DNA from: Paratrimastix pyriformis
Lineage: Eukaryota > Preaxostyla > Paratrimastigidae
Direction: 5' to 3'
Length of the DNA: 43,385 nt
Assembly (NCBI GenBank): GCA_027972325.1
Contig: JAPMOS010000240.1
Span: 1 to 43,385 of the forward strand
Below the pieces are notes generated by a model, which had not been told where the DNA came from, searched no databases, and worked only from the letters and a program-made list of their open reading frames with translations. A program made the translations under genes and the position numbers. Below are positions 40,989 through 43,385 of the stretch, one piece after another. Within the stretch, counting starts at the first letter, position 1; each line of letters opens with the position of its first letter.

Positions 40989-42248
40989 TTACGCGATCAT
41001 CAGCAAGCCGAGTACGGTGGCTACGGAAGCAATGAGAGTCGTGTTGGGAGTGCGTTCTGGTGCAGGTGGGTCGACGACAGGCGTGATAACAGGTACGGGA
41101 GCAGGCGCCGGAGTGGGTTCGCTTGAGATACGTCGCAACGCTTCGTAATGGTACGTGTTTTCGGTTGTGAGTTGCGAGTTAATCATCTGGTCAAACTGTG
41201 TCTTGCGGGTCTCGAATGCCTTAACGCTCTCAGTCAGCTGCGCGCTGTCGTACTCAATGCTCTCATGAAGATGCAACATAATGCGCTCCAGGTCACGCTG
41301 CGATGCCTCCGTCTCCGATATGAACTTGATCTCGCGACCATACTCGGGAAGCGTCATGCGGTAGCGCTTTTCAACAGAACCCAAATCGGACAGCAGCGAG
41401 TAGGTTGCTTTCATCTGACGCAGCTCCGCCGTCCGTTGCGCAATCGTCTTGGCCTCAGCCTGGAGCGACATGCGATGATCATTCTGCACTTCCGCAATGT
41501 GACGTAGCGCCGTGTAGTATCGCGCCGTCTCACTGGCCACTGCACGCTCTTGCGCCGTCATAGTGGCGAGCGTCTGAACTTGGAACATGGAGTCGCTGGC
41601 GTTGATGAGCTGCATCGTGCCTATACTCACAGAACCGTTTCCTACAATGCTCACATCGATCGTTTGCGTGTTGAAGAAGACGTTACCAAAGCTGATGGGT
41701 TCCGGCTTGACGGGTGGCGATTGATGCGCGGCCAGCTCGCTGTAGAAGCGTACAATTGCGGCGTTGTTGGGGTACTGATAAAACGTCATGAACCATGCGT
41801 TGACGTCCACCGTGGTCCAGAAACGTGAGCCGATACGGGAAGGCTGCGTGCCGTACATCAGGAACTCTAACTCGTTGTAGCGGTTGTAGCGTTCAAGCGT
41901 GCGATCCGCGCCCTTCGGCACTTCGACTGCCTTGTTACGACTGAACGCGTACTGAAAGCTCTCAATTCCTTCGCTGAGATGGGCCTCGGTGGCCGACCAC
42001 TGAGCTTGCGCCTCACGATACTCAGCCATAGCCCTGGTGTATTCACGAAACGACGTCTCCATCATCGCGAGAACGGCGACAGCTTCGGGATTCGTCATGG
42101 AGTCGCGCTTCCCTGTCGCGAGTTGACGATATAAGTTGAGTGAGATGCGGTGGCCAAGCTTCTCTTCTGCGGTCATCCAATCCCAGCCATGCTCACGGAT
42201 CTGTTTGCTCCACTCTTCGTTGAAGTCTTCGGCGATAGGCCTGTCCAT
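40989..42248 (-). CDS. Virus-like element: coiled-coil protein with C-terminal membrane anchor
   Basis: An open frame of 419 codons from MDRPIAEDFNEEWSKQIREH. It is mainly charged helices: residues 85-110 (TRAMAEYREAQAQWSATEAH) and 255-370 (MSLQAEAKTIAQRTAELRQM, ISETEASQRDLERIMLHLHE). Between them is a more globular part (FGNVFFNTQTIDVSIVGNGS). It ends with a proline-rich stalk (TPAPAPVPVITPVVDPPAP) and one hydrophobic helix (TTLIASVATVLGLLMIA), a tail anchor. I do not know the family. A membrane-attached or internal-membrane virion protein is plausible. The frame looks whole. Confidence 0.65.
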   Translation of the reverse strand: MDRPIAEDFNEEWSKQIREHGWDWMTAEEKLGHRISLNLYRQLATGKRDSMTNPEAVAVLAMMETSFREYTRAMAEYREAQAQWSATEAHLSEGIESFQYAFSRNKAVEVPKGADRTLERYNRYNELEFLMYGTQPSRIGSRFWTTVDVNAWFMTFYQYPNNAAIVRFYSELAAHQSPPVKPEPISFGNVFFNTQTIDVSIVGNGSVSIGTMQLINASDSMFQVQTLATMTAQERAVASETARYYTALRHIAEVQNDHRMSLQAEAKTIAQRTAELRQMKATYSLLSDLGSVEKRYRMTLPEYGREIKFISETEASQRDLERIMLHLHESIEYDSAQLTESVKAFETRKTQFDQMINSQLTTENTYHYEALRRISSEPTPAPAPVPVITPVVDPPAPERTPNTTLIASVATVLGLLMIA

Positions 42249-42268
42249 TTCGGCAGCATAAAAAAGCT
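42249..42268 (-). promoter_or_regulatory. Viral T-run promoter motif before the coiled-coil gene
   Basis: Minus strand GCTTTTTT, then 11 bases (ATGCTGCCGAA), then ATGG. Confidence 0.5.
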
Positions 42269-42287
42269 TTACAGCTGCGAAGCATGC

Positions 42288-43298
42288 TTAATGGTGCACG
42301 AACGGCACTTTGGCAAAGGGATCTGACGCGTCTGTAGATGACGACGGCGCGGAGGGTGCAGTTGAAGATGAAGACGATGTCGCTTGGGAGGAGTCCGGTG
42401 AGCCACCTTTTTTAGAGACGTCCAGAGGGGCAGACTGCATCACACCTGCGACAACAGATACCATCGTCACGGCAAGAAGGCGGGTTGCTGGGGTAAGATT
42501 TGATGCAAACTCCGGGTTCTCACGCATCCAGTCCTTGATCGCATCAGAAATGGCGGGCTTGTTCGCGTCGAGTTGGGCTTTTACGGGAGTGGTGTCGCGC
42601 TTCATAAGACGGCCACCTGCGATGGCCAATCCACTCACCCCCGCAATGTATGTGTCCGTCATCACGTCTGAGTGGGTCAATGCATCAACAAGTTTCTGGT
42701 CCACTTTCCCCCGTAGGTCCGAGTGATAGCTCTCGAGTTCTTCGTCGGAAAGGCCCCGCAGGTCCGCCTCCAAGATATCCTTCACACCTAGTTTCTTAGC
42801 GAGACCAGCGACGAGGTGCTCTTTTGCCGCGCGCTCCCGCATGGAAGCTATGGCCTGCGGATGGCTTGACCCCGCAACATCAGACGTTACGACGTCGTCA
42901 GCATACCTCTTCGCTTCAATTTTTTCCACGATCGGTACGGATGCAGCTGGTGGTGGAGCATCAAGGGGCGTCGCTGCCGCTCTTTGGCGCTTGGATTTGG
43001 CGGGCTCATCAATCTCGGGCGGATGCGACATTTCGTCGGCAACGGATTCCCTCACCTGCCGGAAGAACTCATCATCTTCGTTGCCATCACCGTCTTCTGG
43101 TGCAGCATCATCAAAGTCTTCTGGAATATCATCATCTGGACAGTCTGGGGCGGCATCGTCTTGTTCCTTCTTCTCACCAACAGTCTCTTTTTCTTCAGCA
43201 AGCGGCACAGGCGGATCTTCGTGCTTCGTGTTCATATGGCGACTCAGAGATCCTTGTGACTTGTATGTCTTGTCGCACTTTGGGCACTGGAAGGCCAT
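42288..43298 (-). CDS. Virus-like element: C2H2 zinc-finger protein with hydrophobic C-terminal part
   Basis: An open frame of 336 codons. Residues 5-26 form a C2H2 zinc finger (C5, C8, H21, H26 in FQCPKCDKTYKSQG and SLSRHMNTKH). Then comes an acidic, disordered stretch (about 30-90), a short basic cluster (AKSKRQRAA), a helical domain (AKEHLVAGLAKKLGVKDILE, LRGLSDEELESYHSDLRGKV) and two mildly hydrophobic segments (YIAGVSGLAIAGGRLM; LLAVTMVSVVAGVM). The end is a serine-rich tail. No whole-length family is recognised. The frame looks whole; the start codon overlaps TATAAAATGG. Confidence 0.65.
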   Translation of the reverse strand: MAFQCPKCDKTYKSQGSLSRHMNTKHEDPPVPLAEEKETVGEKKEQDDAAPDCPDDDIPEDFDDAAPEDGDGNEDDEFFRQVRESVADEMSHPPEIDEPAKSKRQRAAATPLDAPPPAASVPIVEKIEAKRYADDVVTSDVAGSSHPQAIASMRERAAKEHLVAGLAKKLGVKDILEADLRGLSDEELESYHSDLRGKVDQKLVDALTHSDVMTDTYIAGVSGLAIAGGRLMKRDTTPVKAQLDANKPAISDAIKDWMRENPEFASNLTPATRLLAVTMVSVVAGVMQSAPLDVSKKGGSPDSSQATSSSSSTAPSAPSSSTDASDPFAKVPFVHH

Positions 43299-43385
43299 TT
43301 TATACGAGGAACAAAAGCTCTCGTCTGCGGGGGTCAGAAAATGTTGCGATTTCTTTACGGGCCTAAATGAGTCAACTGACTCCGG

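Larger units (their letters stand above)
20400..43385 (-). mobile_element. Endogenous DNA-virus-like element (Polinton-like virus or relative), fossil, runs off the right edge
   Basis: All recognisable genes here lie on the minus strand in one row. There is a replication block (DNA polymerase B, primase, origin-binding-type helicase), a tyrosine recombinase, and likely structural genes, including a fibre protein with an S74 tail. Subtracting the nested DIRS element, more than 17 kb is present and it continues past the window. The gene set is that of a small integrating eukaryotic DNA virus; with no capsid or packaging gene in view, the exact family stays open. It is broken, with several breaks spread over the replication and structural parts. 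Its age is older than the DIRS insertion it carries. Left boundary approximate. Confidence 0.8.

Overview
This window comes from a nuclear genome of a eukaryote, most likely a single-celled one (alga or other protist). The evidence is a gene that only reads through if an 85-nt GT-AG intron is removed, non-LTR (LINE) retrotransposons, a Tc1/mariner DNA transposon, a DIRS-type retrotransposon and a long integrated DNA-virus-like block. No species-level call is possible from the sequence. Host coding content is very low: one candidate gene (5065-5947, minus), and the rest is mobile or repetitive DNA.

Left part, 1-13.4 kb. Two copies of one LINE family point away from each other around the single host-like gene. 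Copy 1 (minus, about 4.8 kb down to the window edge) keeps an intact open frame that fuses a ubiquitin-specific-protease-like domain to an APE-type endonuclease, followed by reverse transcriptase in pieces. Copy 2 (plus, about 5985-13340) is 5'-truncated inside the protease domain. It carries endonuclease, reverse transcriptase, a basic linker, RNase H and, at the 3' end, a region resembling PCIF1-type adenine methyltransferases. A 1249-bp Tc1/mariner element (8811-10059) sits inside the copy 2 reverse transcriptase with perfect 26-bp terminal inverted repeats and a TA duplication; copy 1 shows the empty site.

Middle part, 13.4-20.4 kb. I see no convincing gene here. It holds a 16-bp CpG-rich minisatellite, a 0.76-kb near-identical inverted duplication (17021-17776 and 18932-19692) whose 138-bp core is flipped in one arm, microsatellites in the spacer, and an 82-bp tandem repeat (20056-20301).

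Right part, 20.5-43.4 kb. A row of genes all on the minus strand belongs to an endogenous DNA-virus-like element (Polinton-like virus or a relative), here treated as a fossil. It has a replication block (family B DNA polymerase, archaeo-eukaryotic primase, superfamily 2 helicase of the herpesvirus origin-binding type), a tyrosine recombinase, and a block that looks structural (fibre-like protein with an S74 chaperone tail, a membrane-anchored coiled-coil protein, a C2H2 zinc-finger protein and two unknowns). No capsid or packaging gene is in the window, and the element runs off the right edge. It is broken, with several breaks. A DIRS-type retrotransposon (about 30095-35672), itself broken, is inserted between the recombinase and structural parts. 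Several structural genes share a T-run followed about 10 bases later by AAATGG at the start codon, a likely common viral promoter.

The strongest novelty candidates are the LINE with a deubiquitinase-like domain plus a possible adenine methyltransferase, and the polymerase-primase-helicase block in a small virus-like element.
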